DNA of 64,000 bases from Kalmusia sp. IMI 367209 (Eukaryota; Ascomycota; Dothideomycetes; Pleosporales; Didymosphaeriaceae): the NCBI GenBank assembly GCA_027946365.1, contig JAPEUQ010000004.1:1488001-1552000 (forward strand), read 5' to 3'. A model generated the notes under the pieces. That model did no database searches, was not told the origin of the DNA, and worked only from the letters and a program-made list of their open reading frames with translations. Both the position numbers and the translations under genes were made by a program. Shown piece after piece: positions 44,573 through 56,255 of this stretch (position 1 is its first letter; each line of letters begins with the position of its first letter).

Positions 44573-47500
44573 ATGGCCCGTGAAACGAAGTATGTACCTC
44601 TGATACGCAAAGTTGACGAGCAAGCGCATGAGCATCCCGACGCTGTTACCACAGTCCACGAGCGCAATTCCATCAAACGCAAGTGGGATGAGAACAACGA
44701 CGGTAATCATAGTCACGGGGAGCACTCTTTTCGAAAGGCACGCGTTAACGATGATGGCCTCTCGCGCCCGGTAAGTCTATAGTAACATTACACTTTCGCC
44801 TACGAGTGACGGCTGATCATGATAGATTGACAACCCATTCTACAACAAGCGCCATTCCGGTATTACCACACAGTCTCTAGCTCGTGGAAACAAGGATGCT
44901 ACTGCTGGCGGCGTGGTGACAAAAGAGATTCGCTCGTCCGAGACACCCAATATACCGCAGGTAACAAGATCTCATGGCGCCTCCAAGCGCTCACAATACC
45001 TTAATGGCATGGCAATGGTGCATAGCAACCTTGACGCTGAGGGCTCATACGAACGCTCCCAAAATAGTAGCCAGCTTCTCCGTAGCGATGAAAATGCTCA
45101 GGAGGGCAACGAACTTCTAAACCTTGCCAACAAAAAGGCAGCCAGTCATCCATCGCCACGAATCGAAAATTGGTCTTCCAACCGAGAGAGCGCCGATATG
45201 CGCAAAGCTCGCAAAGCAACAACTGTCAGCACTGACCGACGCTCTGTCATGAGGGAATCGAGCGAACGATCCATTACCAACAATATCTTTCATCAGGCGA
45301 AGATCTTTGTAAACATGCAACATGAGAACAGGACAGACGTTTCGAGCCTATCGCCATTCGAAAAGCGAGAACTGTCAAACTTATACGACAAGCAGCGAAA
45401 GAAAGCGGAGCAAGCGGATGCAAAGCAGCATGAGACCGTACAACTGTCTAGTTCGGATTCTGTCACCCAAGACATTATACAGTCGGTATGTTTCACATAA
45501 GTTTCTTGTTTTCTTTCTTATAAGAGACAATTTGTCGCCTTATAAATCCTTGTGTCTTAGCTCTGCTACTAGTTCGAGCTCATGCTCACTCTGATATATA
45601 TAGGCGCCTACAATGTATACGAATCCCGATTTGCCTACAGCTGAAGAGGCTCAGAAATCTTCGCACGTTGACAAGGACGACTCCAAGCCTGCTTCGTTCA
45701 AGGCAGCCTCGCGGACATTTGGCACACCTGGCTGCTATTCTACTAGCTCTCCTGCTCCTCCTCACACCACTAGTGAAGCAAATCGCGCCTCAACCCTGGC
45801 GACTAAGACGGTTGCCGAGGACGCAGCTGATGTCGGAGCTACAGAGATAGTTCCAGACCTCACTTCAGAAGCTTTGGACCAATCAGTGCCTGTTGCAAGC
45901 CAGCATAGTGTCACTGACACCACTTTCCCTCAGACTGCACCAGCAAGTTACCCAGAAGTTTTAGATTCTGCATCTGCAATCTCCAACAGGACACTTGCAG
46001 CCACCCTCAAAGAGGTGTTGGAGACTCAAAAAGAGATGAAGCAAGCTTTTGCTGCGACAGTGGAGTCAATGAAAACCAATTTACACATGGCAGAAGTCAG
46101 AAACATGGCAGAATTCAGAAACATGGCACAAACCACTCTCGAGAAAGTCATCAAGGAGTGCGTGCAGCAGGTAGTCGTCGCATCGCAGACCGGTGCACAA
46201 CAGCCGGAGACACAACCCACCAAAAATCTCATCACGCGAGAACAGCTCGATGATGCTATCAAAAAGACCGTCGAATCTACCACGGAAGAGTTCAAACTAC
46301 GTTTAGAGAAAATTCGGCATGCCATTGTGAGCACCATTCTACGCAATATTGGGGAGATGTACGGCGACAGCCGTCTCACAATTGACAACATCGCCAAGCC
46401 CTTAATACATATGATCGGAGAGGGCTTTGAGAATCAACTCAGCTTAAAGCAGCATACAGAAATGATCTCCAAGTACTACAACACACACCCGGATGAGATT
46501 CCTCCCGAATGTGTCGTCAACGAAGCCAAGGGTGCGGCTCCTCAACAAAATCGCATGAACGAGAGTATGAACACGACGCATATAAAGGGCGGCACTGAGA
46601 TAGACAAGGCCGTTGAATCGAGTCTCGTCATTCCTCCAACCAACGGCGCTCGTTCGAATTTCGTCCAGCAACCCATTGCATATGAGTCGACCAATACACC
46701 GTCAATTGACTATTCCAGTAATGCTTTGTCTGGAGGCCATTTCCAGTCAAGTATTGGTTGCGCTGATTTCGTCCCTGGAGGGCAGGTTCAAGCGAATGGT
46801 CAGAGCACTATCTTACTCACAGACCAAGTACAGCCAAACAATCATGACGGCATCGTTGGGCCTGGCGGTCAACTGCGATATACGGATGGAACTCTCCCAT
46901 CTCAAAATGAAGACTTCAACAAAGAAGCCACGGATCAGAGCCAAGTTCAGAGCTTTCCGACGCACGATTTCCCAGTGCCATATGTCAGGCCTCTGGCACC
47001 GCAGTTCCAGCAACCTTACGAGCAGCACCAAGTACAACGAATGGAGCAACAGAGCTTACCCACAACTACGGTCACTACTATTGCGATGGATTTAGATGAA
47101 TATCCTAGTTTCGACGGAGTCACAGCTACGGTTTCCTCAACTCCTTTGGAAGATCTTCACAGCCATTCCACCACATCCACGAATACAACCAATCCATTCA
47201 TCAGTGCAGCTTCTGGTCACCAAGACCGACCCATTTTCATGGAAGCTCAAGCAAAGCGTGCAAATGACATATGTAGGTTTGCCATTCGACCAATAGGCTG
47301 CAAAAACGGCGATAGATGCAATTACCTCCATCCTGATAGTCCAGAATATCCTCTCTCAGGACCGATCCTCATGCTGCTGCTCCAAGGTTTACCAGTGGCG
47401 TCGAACAACATGGCAGAGCTCATTGAATCCCGGTTCATGCATATCCGGGACATGATTACTCATTTGAGCGTGATCATGGGTTTGAGTCTGAATGACGGAG

Positions 47501-48759
47501 AGATCGTAGTGAAGGAAATTGATTATCGTGCAAAGAGCCTCATGGAACCGATCCAGTCCGCTTCTCTGGAAGAGCTCAATGCTTCAGGGTTGGAGGCTGG
47601 TTGGTTTCAAACGCTGTCTGAGGTCGTCGCGATCTGGTTCCAAGATGCCAATCCTGATTATGGTGATCCAAATGAAATCGAGGTCACCGATGGTGTTTAT
47701 AAGTTGACGCACGAGACGTTGCCGCAGATACAGGACGCAATCGAAAACATCAAGTCAGGCGTTATCCAGCCCGTTACGAAACTGCAGGCGAGTATCAGTG
47801 GTGAATACCAGCAGCACGTATACACTGCCACAACAGACGATGGAGAAGACCTCAAAGCGCCGGATTCACAATTAAACAACTTGTTATCCGGCACAGGCGG
47901 GCACTTTGACTACCTACGTAGCGCTCTTGCTGAGTTACTTAACAGCAATCTAACGCCTGAAGGACTTTCCAGTATTTGCAACACGATACTTTCCCGATCC
48001 CAACAGTTGATGAAAGCTATTGAAAAGTCGACTCTGGATCATATCGACAGATCCGGGCTACAGAAAGATAAGACGTTCAGCAAAATGGCTTCGGCGATCC
48101 AAGAATGGCACAACAGGCGGAGCAATAAGCGTAGAATGCCAGATGAACTCTACGCGGTGAAACAGGCTATGATAGATCTTTTCAGAGCTGTTGAGAACAA
48201 ATATGGCCAATCGTCGGGTTCGAAACGAGCTGCGGGGATGAGTCCTTACCCAATTCAATATGCTCAGCAGGACACTTCTTTGGACAAGAGTCTACACAAC
48301 CCACAACATCGACAGTTTGGCATGCAGAGCCCCAACTTCAGTGCCAACTCTAAGAAATCTGAGAAACGTAAGTTTTCATCTTCAGGGCCAGACGTTGAAG
48401 GTTTCGGTGATGCCAAGGACCAGGTCTACGATCCGAGTCATGATGTAGGCCACAATAGCAACCGCAGAAAGGCACGCTGCCGTCCCAGCCGTGCTTTCAG
48501 AGAGAAGAACAGCGTCTTTGAAGACCACCATGTGAGTAGTCTACGAGACAGTATTGAGTCTCCAATACGGGAGAGCATCGAGGCGCCGAATGCGGTATGT
48601 TGCATATTCTAATTAAATTTTACCTATCATTCTAGCTCCTACTAACACATATACCAGGGCTTTCAACCGGATTTTCAGAGTACGAGTGTTCATAAGCCGA
48701 TTACCAGGTGCCGAAATCCTTCTCTGAGCGACTTCTCCGACGATGACGACGAGCTCTAA
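44573..48759 (+). CDS. Large CCCH zinc-finger protein of unknown function
   Basis: Four exons, 44573-44770, 44826-45485, 45604-48594 and 48658-48759; introns of 55, 118 and 63 nt, all phase 0; 1316 residues. The first 800 residues are Ser/Thr/Asn/Gln-rich and mostly disordered, with a helical patch near residues 415-520 (SNRTLAATLKEVLETQKEMKQ onward). One CCCH finger lies at C843-x8-C852-x5-C858-x3-H862, in ICRFAIRPIGC and CNYLHPD. A mostly helical region follows to about 1190 (MLLLQGLPVASNNMAELIESR, SALAELLNSNLTPEGLSS). The C-terminus is basic, then ends in the acidic SDFSDDDDEL. Single CCCH fingers with C-x8-C-x5-C-x3-H spacing commonly bind RNA, as in mRNA turnover factors, but I do not recognise this architecture. 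Confidence 0.85.
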
Positions 48760-49422
48760 AGACCTCACATCCCGCACCACTTCGATCGAACCTGATAAAT
48801 CACCACGATCTAATGAAATGTCGTGTTCCTCGCCAAAATCCACACATTAGGCTATACCAGCCATACTAAATTCTCTCATTGAGAGTCTTACCGAATTCTA
48901 CTCATCATTTCGTTTAACCAACTCATCCTTCGACCTCGTACTGTAGATGTGCGCTACGATAGCCGCTCCTATTGCTCTCGTAGAGAGCGATAGGTTAAGC
49001 ATCACAGTCGAGTTGAACAGAGAGAGTTGGATACTATCATCCTTGGTCCATCATTTTACCAGCATGCTCACAGCATTTCAAGATTCAGTGGCGGTGATTG
49101 ATGGTTCCGGGGTCGATATTTGGCATTATGTAAAACAAATGTTACGAATTAAAAGTCTGAAACTATCCTGTATTGAATTTTTCCGTGAAGCGATATGGTG
49201 TCCTAGTTATTAATGTGCGCGGCATGCGAATTCGATAATAGATTGCGCGAGATGTTGGTGAAGAAAAACAAAACGTACAGAAGAGTACGTCACCAATAGC
49301 ATAGCAAATATACAGAAAAAGACCACTAAGAAATCAAAACCTAATGTCCTATGTAAACAAAGCTGCTCATGAAGTGTAAGACTCAACGAATGGCAAGACA
49401 TGAGAGCGGCTATATGCCTAGC
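48760..49422. other. Gene-free stretch between convergent genes
   Basis: About 660 bp, AT-leaning, holding the 3' flanks of the CCCH gene (+) and the NRPS-like gene (-). No coding signal. Confidence 0.55.
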
Positions 49423-52400
49423 TCACTCCTCTATGTACGCTTGAAATCCTTCCACAGGCGCACTCAAGTCACCCATGAGCCACAGCGCCGCCCTCTCTAT
49501 CTTCTTCGCGAACCCCTGCATTTCCTCAATTGAAAACACACTCCCTTTGATGTGCACCATCACTAGATCATTTCCTTTCCCATCGCGAACTAAACTCGCA
49601 TTGTTCAAGAACCGATGTACATCCCTCCTATTAACCGCTTCAACAAACTCAAGATTCTCATAGGCATTTGTTCCCTGTATATTTGTGCCCAGCCAGTTGA
49701 ACAAGCATTGAGTACATAACTCGGGGAATAGCTCCCCGGTCTCGGTGTCGAGGTTGCGCATTATCTCTTTCATGGGTGCAGCGGCGTGCTTGCTCTGTAA
49801 GATTTGTTCGTCTTGGAGGCGCCTGAGGAAGTCGAGTTTCGATTCCCCGGGGATGAGGGAGATGAGGTTGAGGACCGGGTTGATGAGTTGGCCGCTCACG
49901 TCGCTAGCTTTGAAGGACGAAGGAAGCGGAGATGATCTTGTAGTGAATGGAAACTTGTCGCGACTCGAATCCCAGTGCGCGAATATCGCATGGGAGTAAT
50001 TGGTTACGTTAAGAAGAAAGAGCGCAGTGGCGGCTTTGAGTACCAAAGAAGGCTTGAGATCAGGATACTTACGCATGAGAACGTTCAATCCACTGGCAGG
50101 GAAAGTGTGAGCGTAGCCATCGGGTTTTCCGTCTCCCAGTAGCATAGGCTTGTCAAGTGAAGGGAAGAAGTGTGCTTTATGGATATGAAGGTCCTTTAGC
50201 TTTTGCACATGATAGTTGGAAGCTGCGCGCGCAGAGGGTGAAGTGCGCAGAGTATAGAAGTGATCGCAGTAGGCCTTATACGGGACGTGTGGTTTGAGAG
50301 GTATGCCGGAGAGTACGAGGTCAATGTCTTCCCAGAATAATTGGGCGCATGTCGCGTCAGCGACCGTGTGCTCGGCTGAAATAGGGTCAGCAAATCCAGG
50401 GGCGATGCGCATAATAACGGAAAGAATAGTTCTTACTATTGTGGATTATCGCGGCGCATTGCGTCTCTTCGATGTAATATAGCCAGGCGTGAAACAGCGG
50501 GCCTGGATAATTCGCGCCTTGTATCATCATCATGTCAAAGGTAAGCCGCTTCAAATCTGCAACGGTCTTCAGATTCCCTTTATCTTCGATGAGCTTGTCT
50601 AAAAGTCCATGTCCCTGATCGACAGTGACTTGTAAAGCAAGATCGTCGCCAATCGCCTCGTTGTCCCATAGAATGAATGAAGACTGCATGGGGTTGTTGA
50701 CAGCAGCTCTTAATACTGCGTCTCGAAAAGTCTGAACAGACATGTCAGTTGAATAAACTTCAAGGCTATGCATTCCTTACCTGCACTGAAGTTTTTCTCG
50801 CGAGCATAGAAACTTTCAACGTGAACCGACTGAAATACTTTCTTTTTGCCGCCACCTCAGTAAAGTCCAATGCGGGCATGACATCGCGAACATCTTTCCA
50901 ATCGAGCCCAACAGGCTCAATAGCTCTCAGAATCAGGACTTTAGTCCTCTGAAAGACCTCTTCATCGTCCAAAGCATGTGCTAGGTGTTCGATTGTAGGT
51001 GGATGATCTACAGGCATAAAATGCGAAGCATCAGGCGCAATAGCCGTCACACGTTTGCTTTCTAAAATATTGAGCATTCCGCCAATAGTCCGACCCTCTA
51101 ACATCTCTCGAACAGTAAGGTCAATCCCGGTTTGCTTGAATAAGCGATCCTTCGCACGCATTAGCGTTATACTATCACCCATATCTGCGATTGATGTGTC
51201 CAACGAAATGTCGGACGGGGTAGCGCCGATAATGCGCGCCCATACTGACTTTACTTGTTCTGTCAGTCGAATATCGATATGCTCGCTAGCAAAGTTGTTT
51301 CTGTGTTGATCTTGCTTTCGAAATCGCTGAACCATGTCCTTCAGTTTCGTTTTCTGAACCTTGCCGGACAATGTCCGTGGATAATCCTGCTGCCCAAGAT
51401 CACCGAGAAAGATAACGTCGTCGGGCGCGTACATTTTACCCATGCGCGCGACTACTGTGTCCTTGATTTGCTTGATGATGTCGTTGTCAGGCTTTTGTAC
51501 AACGACGGCGACCGGTACTTCGCCAGCAATCTCATCCTGGGCACCAACCACTTGGACGACGAGATGTCTGAGATGAGGCAGCTGCTGGCCAATAATAGTC
51601 TCGATGGCGATAGGCGAGATGTTTTCTGCTCCCCGGATAATCATCTCTTTATATCTTCCAACAATGTATATTCTCTCGTCTTCGTCAAAATGTGCCATAT
51701 CACCAGATGCGCACCATCTGATACCGTCTTCTTCGTAATATTCTTTGCTATCCTTACCGATATAGCCTTCGCATATAGTGGGTCCTGCACCGTGAAGCTC
51801 CCCCACCTCACCCCACGGAAGGGGTGTTCTCGAACCCGGAGCACAAATCTTTATTCTTGTTCCCGGCAGCGCTTTACCAACGCTCGTTTCGCCACTGGCG
51901 CTTATTAATTCAGCTTCCGAGCAGCGTCCCGAAAACACAACTGGGCCTTCTGTCATCCCGAAGCCAATTTCGCATCCCTCAGCGCCAAGCTCAGTAGTAC
52001 AGAGCTTAAGAACTTCTGATGTTGCGGCTGCTCCGCCTAATATCACAGTCTTCAGACGTTCCATCTTGATTCCTTTGCGACGCTCCTGCTAACACCATAG
52101 CATAGATCATAGTAGGCACGGCGACTACATGGGTACAACGCTCTGCTTTGGCCACTTTTAGGAAGCCAGCTGGTTCAAAAGACCCTCCCGTATAGACTTG
52201 ATTGGCGCCAGTACAGAGAGCCATGACTACAAGGAAGCAGCCCATGGCGTGGTTGTTGGGCGCAAATGCGGCAAATACATCGCCCTTCTTCGTTTCGAAT
52301 CGCTCCCCCAACGATTCCCTTGAGGAAAGAAAAAAGGCCAGGGAGGGATAGTGCCAATGACACCCTTTCGGTAGGCTGGTGGTACCACTTGTGAACAAAA

Positions 52401-53124
52401 TTACGCTGTCTTTGTCTTTGTCGTCTAGGTCCGCATAGTTTGGAAGAGGCTGATCAGCCCAGGACTCCTGCAGCATATGAAAAAACGCTTTCCACTTCTG
52501 CCACCCTGTAGTGCCTGTCATGACCCGTTGCGCGCTAGCAAGCTGCTCGAAGCCGTCTATCTTAGCTGCTGTTTCTGGTGTATCTGCGAACACAACAGGA
52601 TTTTTTGCAGGACATTTGAGCAAAGCAGTCTTGATCATGTAGGTGACTTCTTGTTCGTTAGTCAAGTTCCGAATGTTGATTGGAACCAGGGTGCTTCCTA
52701 AACGCATTGAAGCGAAAAGAATAACGAGGAATTCGGCACCGTTTGGAAGGAAGGTGAACACAGGTGTGCCTGCACCAACGCCCATAGCGGCAAGTGAACA
52801 GGCTAGTCGCTCGACTGTCGACCAAAATTGTTGATAGGTCCATCGCAGATATGGTGACTCGGAATATTGAGGGGTATTGAGAGGCTGGCTCTTTATGTTG
52901 TACAGGTCTGAAGGTTGATGCGCACAGACGACAGCAGTTTCCGTGGCATACTTTGCAGCGATATCCTGTAGACGTAGAAGACAGCTTTTGTACGATGCTG
53001 GTAGATGTCCTCCCACAACATAGCTGAGCGAATGATTCTGCGGTTGCCATACTGATGTGGTAGAGTGATTGCTTGATGATTGCAGATGTAAGGCACCGAA
53101 GGAAACAGGATTATGTGTGTCCAT
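49423..53124 (-). pseudogene. NRPS-like enzyme, adenylation-carrier-condensation (A-T-C), frame broken by one base
   Basis: Three exons, 53124-50781, 50731-50437 and 50375-49423; introns of 49 and 61 nt in phases 0 and 1. The intended length is about 1196 residues. The adenylation part (about 1-590) shows LFTSGTTSLPKG (A3), GFGMTEGP (A5), ASGDMAHFDED (A7-like), GRYKEMIIRGAENISP (A8) and LSGKVQKTK with the A10 lysine. It resembles acyl-CoA ligases more than amino-acid A domains. The carrier domain has ADMGDSITLM with the phosphopantetheine Ser near residue 650. The C-terminal part (about 740-1196) is condensation-like, with TEHTVADA at the HHxxxDG position (second His and Asp kept). Exon 1 has 2344 nt and one base too many. 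The frame shifts near 52089, between VPTMIYAMVL and KMERLKTVILGG, where the fold should be continuous. Either the gene is inactivated or the assembly has an error. Confidence 0.82.
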
Positions 53125-53995
53125 AGCGGCTGTTAATGAATTAAGTACTCGCCTTTAGGCTTCCCTAAATTCGAGCTATCTTCGCGTATGTCATCTTACT
53201 CGACCGCAAATCATACCTGAGGTTTACCACGACTATACGCGGATGGTAAGCGCTTGACATTAGGCGCGCCAAATCGCTCGAACGCTAATTTCGGAAAAAC
53301 CAGCTATCCGGATGTGCTGATAGTAGATCCAACAAATTGCACCGACGTTATCACCGATAGGACTTTCCCCTAGCCTCGTTTGTACGACATAGGTTCCCTC
53401 CTTTCCCGATATACAATCTTTGCATCTGCATTAGCAGAGCCAATTGGGTACAGTACAGTCTGAGTAGGCACTATCACTCAGCGTGCTCGAAAACCTCGTT
53501 CATGCTCTCGAAGAGATTTACTAATTATTGCTTGTTGCGTATGCACTTAAGTCGATACGTCCACGGTCTGGCGTACTGGAGATAAAATGTCACATGCGAA
53601 GTGCTATTCCGCAGCTCCAACCTTTTGTGCTGGGGAACAAAAATGCCTCGCCCTCTCGTGATGCTACGGAGTACTGTAAAATATATTATTTCGTAGCTGC
53701 TTGACTGCATTACCGGAATGCCACTATTAATTGCGGGCCGATGAAAATCTCTCGCGCACATCGCGGCAGTTGTCAGCGCTATTTGAAGGCTAGCCGGCGT
53801 TCTACATAAGTAGTCATCTCACATATATCCAGATAATTAGGAAGTCAAGCACGAGGAAATGAAAGTCGGTAGTGCTGTCAAGAACGTGATGACGTCATCA
53901 CCTTACCTAAGGCAGACTCGGTGAAATTTCTGTGATGCCGACGGCTTGACTCTTCTTCAGCCGCATGAGTCAACGGCACGCAACATGCACACATT
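53125..53995. promoter_or_regulatory. Divergent promoter of the NRPS-like gene and its Zn2Cys6 regulator
   Basis: About 870 bp between divergent starts. GCCGGCG occurs at 53793-53799 and again in the promoter of the cluster's MFS gene at 58223-58229. A CGG-N13-CCG inverted pair lies near 53291-53312. Both are the kind of GC triplet arrangement Zn2Cys6 proteins bind. No gene inside. Confidence 0.4.
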
Positions 53996-56209
53996 ATGGC
54001 TACGCCGCCGCAGAGACCGACGCCCGACCGCGGTGGAATTCAGAAGAGAGGCACGAAATCCATTGCGTAGGTCATAGACATATAGAAGCCTTGCAAAACT
54101 CATGCACTAAACGTATATTCTATAGCTGCCAAAGATGCCATTCACGGAAGGTGAAATGCTCAGGAGGACGTCCTTGCACAAACTGTCGTGATTCTGAGCC
54201 ATCGACCGAGTGCATATATCCATCGCGAGACCGTAAGGTGAAGTTGAGCCAACAGTAAGCTGATACGACCAACCCGAAAACTACTATTCTCATTGGTGAA
54301 GATATGTTGAAGATCTCTTAAAAGAGATCGAACTGCTACGCAGTACCAGAGTAAGCACGGCGTCACCGCCGGAGACTCGCCTCATGTCACCTCTGAATGT
54401 GGTCGAGCAAGTTACAGAGAGTCACGAGACAACGCAGAACCCATTGATAGAGGAGCGACCATGGTTCCATCGCGTGCCAGCGCAAGACTCGCCTATTCAT
54501 ATTGGTGAAGCTTCCGATGCTGCCTTTGCGACCCGATTTCGTCAAACCGTAGCTACCGTTTGCACGTCTCATCTTCCGAGAACCAGCTTCGTTAAGGATG
54601 ACCCATTAGTGCTTCTTTCGGAAACCGACCGTCGCTGGCCAACCCCAGCGCGCGCTCGATTCTTAGTCAAAGTCGCATTAAACACTATATGTCGGTACTA
54701 TCATATAGTCCGTAAAAGTGTAGTTCTTGAAAGCCTCGAAGAAGCCATCAAGCACGAAGGTAAGGGGGAGAGGCTCCCTATCTGCAAGCTGCTGGCACTC
54801 TTTGCCCTAGGTGAAGCCTACTCCGCTAGGAGTGCAGATCATCAATCAGCATTTCCTGGGTTGGCATATTTCGCACAGTCAAGACGGATGGTCAGTATTC
54901 CAGCTGAACGGCCACAAGTCGATACCGTCGAAATCGCACTTCTCCTTGTAGGTCTTCCTACGTTTTAGTATGCCGTATCATGCTAAACATGCTGCAATAG
55001 ACCCTATACTCTTTTATCATCAATCGACGGCATTCCGCATATGTACTCGCAAGTTCCGCTGTCCGGCTCGGCCTCGTAATGGGAATGCAGCTGAATGTCC
55101 CCGAACACCAATATCATGATCGTCGAGCGAGGGAGCATCGTATCCGTTTGTGGTGGACATCGTATGTTTTGGACCACTCATGTGCTTCCAAGCTTGGCCT
55201 TCCTGTGTCCATTGCGGATGATGACATCCTTGTGGACTTGCCCAGCAATGACGGACTTGATGAGACCGACGAGGATTTCGGTGACTATGAATATGAGCTT
55301 CGTAGCATTGAAATATCCAGGGTTGCGGCAAACTGTACCAGGGAGCTTTATGGGAGGAAAAGGTTCCATAACCCGTTCTCGCAAAGGGTGCAGTCTATTT
55401 TGAAGGATTTCACAAGGTGGATGGACACTTTGCCCGCCAAGTTCCATTTGAAAAATGATGGGTCGTCTTCTCTACAGCGCCACCACATTGTCTATCTACA
55501 TCTAAGATTGAACCAGGTACGCTTACAGACAAACTTGCAAGCTCACGGCTAATATGTTTAGGGCGTTATTCTCGCCACTCGTCCAATCCTATTGCATGTC
55601 CTTCGCAGCCACCAACAGTCTCGCGTGGATGCTGTTCCGAACGCTACGAACAGCCTGTCAGAGAGTGCACGCACATTAGCGGAGACATGCAGCCAATGTG
55701 CTCGGCATTCTTATCGTATTATTACGGACGCTTGGATCCATGGGACCTTTGCAACTCTTGACTATTTCAATACACTGTATCTCTTCTCCGCTGCCACAAT
55801 TCTGGCAGTCTCCAGCCTACTGCAAACACCTCAAAGCAAGAGCGATGGCGAGAGCTTTGATAACGCTGTCGAGTTGTTGAAACAACTCGCCCAAAGTGGT
55901 AGCTTTGGAGCCAAAGAGTTTTGTCAACACATTGATGCAATGAAACAGAGCATGGAAGCTGTCCGCAATGGCACGTTACCTCAGTCAGGTTCGGAGACTC
56001 GCACAGAAACACAGCAACCAGCAATGAGTACAATGGCAGCAGCAGGAATGACTGCGGGAATGGCACTCGCTGATCCATCGTTTCAAGGCTTTCTTGCAGA
56101 AACAAATCTAGACATGCAAGCTTTGGATAATCCATCGTTTTATGGACTTCAAACTCCTTACTGGCCTGAAATTTGGGGGGATGATTGGGTCACGCCCAGC
56201 AATATTTAG
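53996..56209 (+). CDS. Zn2Cys6 transcription factor of the NRPS-like cluster
   Basis: Five exons, 53996-54066, 54126-54254, 54302-54947, 55001-55516 and 55562-56209; introns of 59, 47, 53 and 45 nt, phase-consistent; 669 residues. The start at 53996 is chosen because it gives a basic leader (MATPPQRPTPDRGGIQKRG) joined by a strong intron (GTAGGT...TATAG) directly to the zinc cluster: C25-x2-C28-x6-C35-x5-C41-x2-C44-x8-C53. A longer unspliced frame from 53965 is open but implausible. A linker and coiled coil follow (QYVEDLLKEIELLR), then the fungal-specific domain with RLWWTSYVLDHSCASKLGLP and the downstream DILVDLP. It sits between the NRPS-like gene and the MFS gene and is the probable pathway-specific activator, by position. 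Confidence 0.9.
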
Positions 56210-56255
56210 GAGGATTAACCAGCTGCCTATTGTAATCACTATCGACAATATAAGA

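Noticed and set aside
53965..54258. Unspliced N-terminus for the second Zn2Cys6 protein
   Set aside because: It would put a composition-poor 40-residue segment before the cluster. The spliced start at 53996 uses strong splice signals and gives a typical basic leader.
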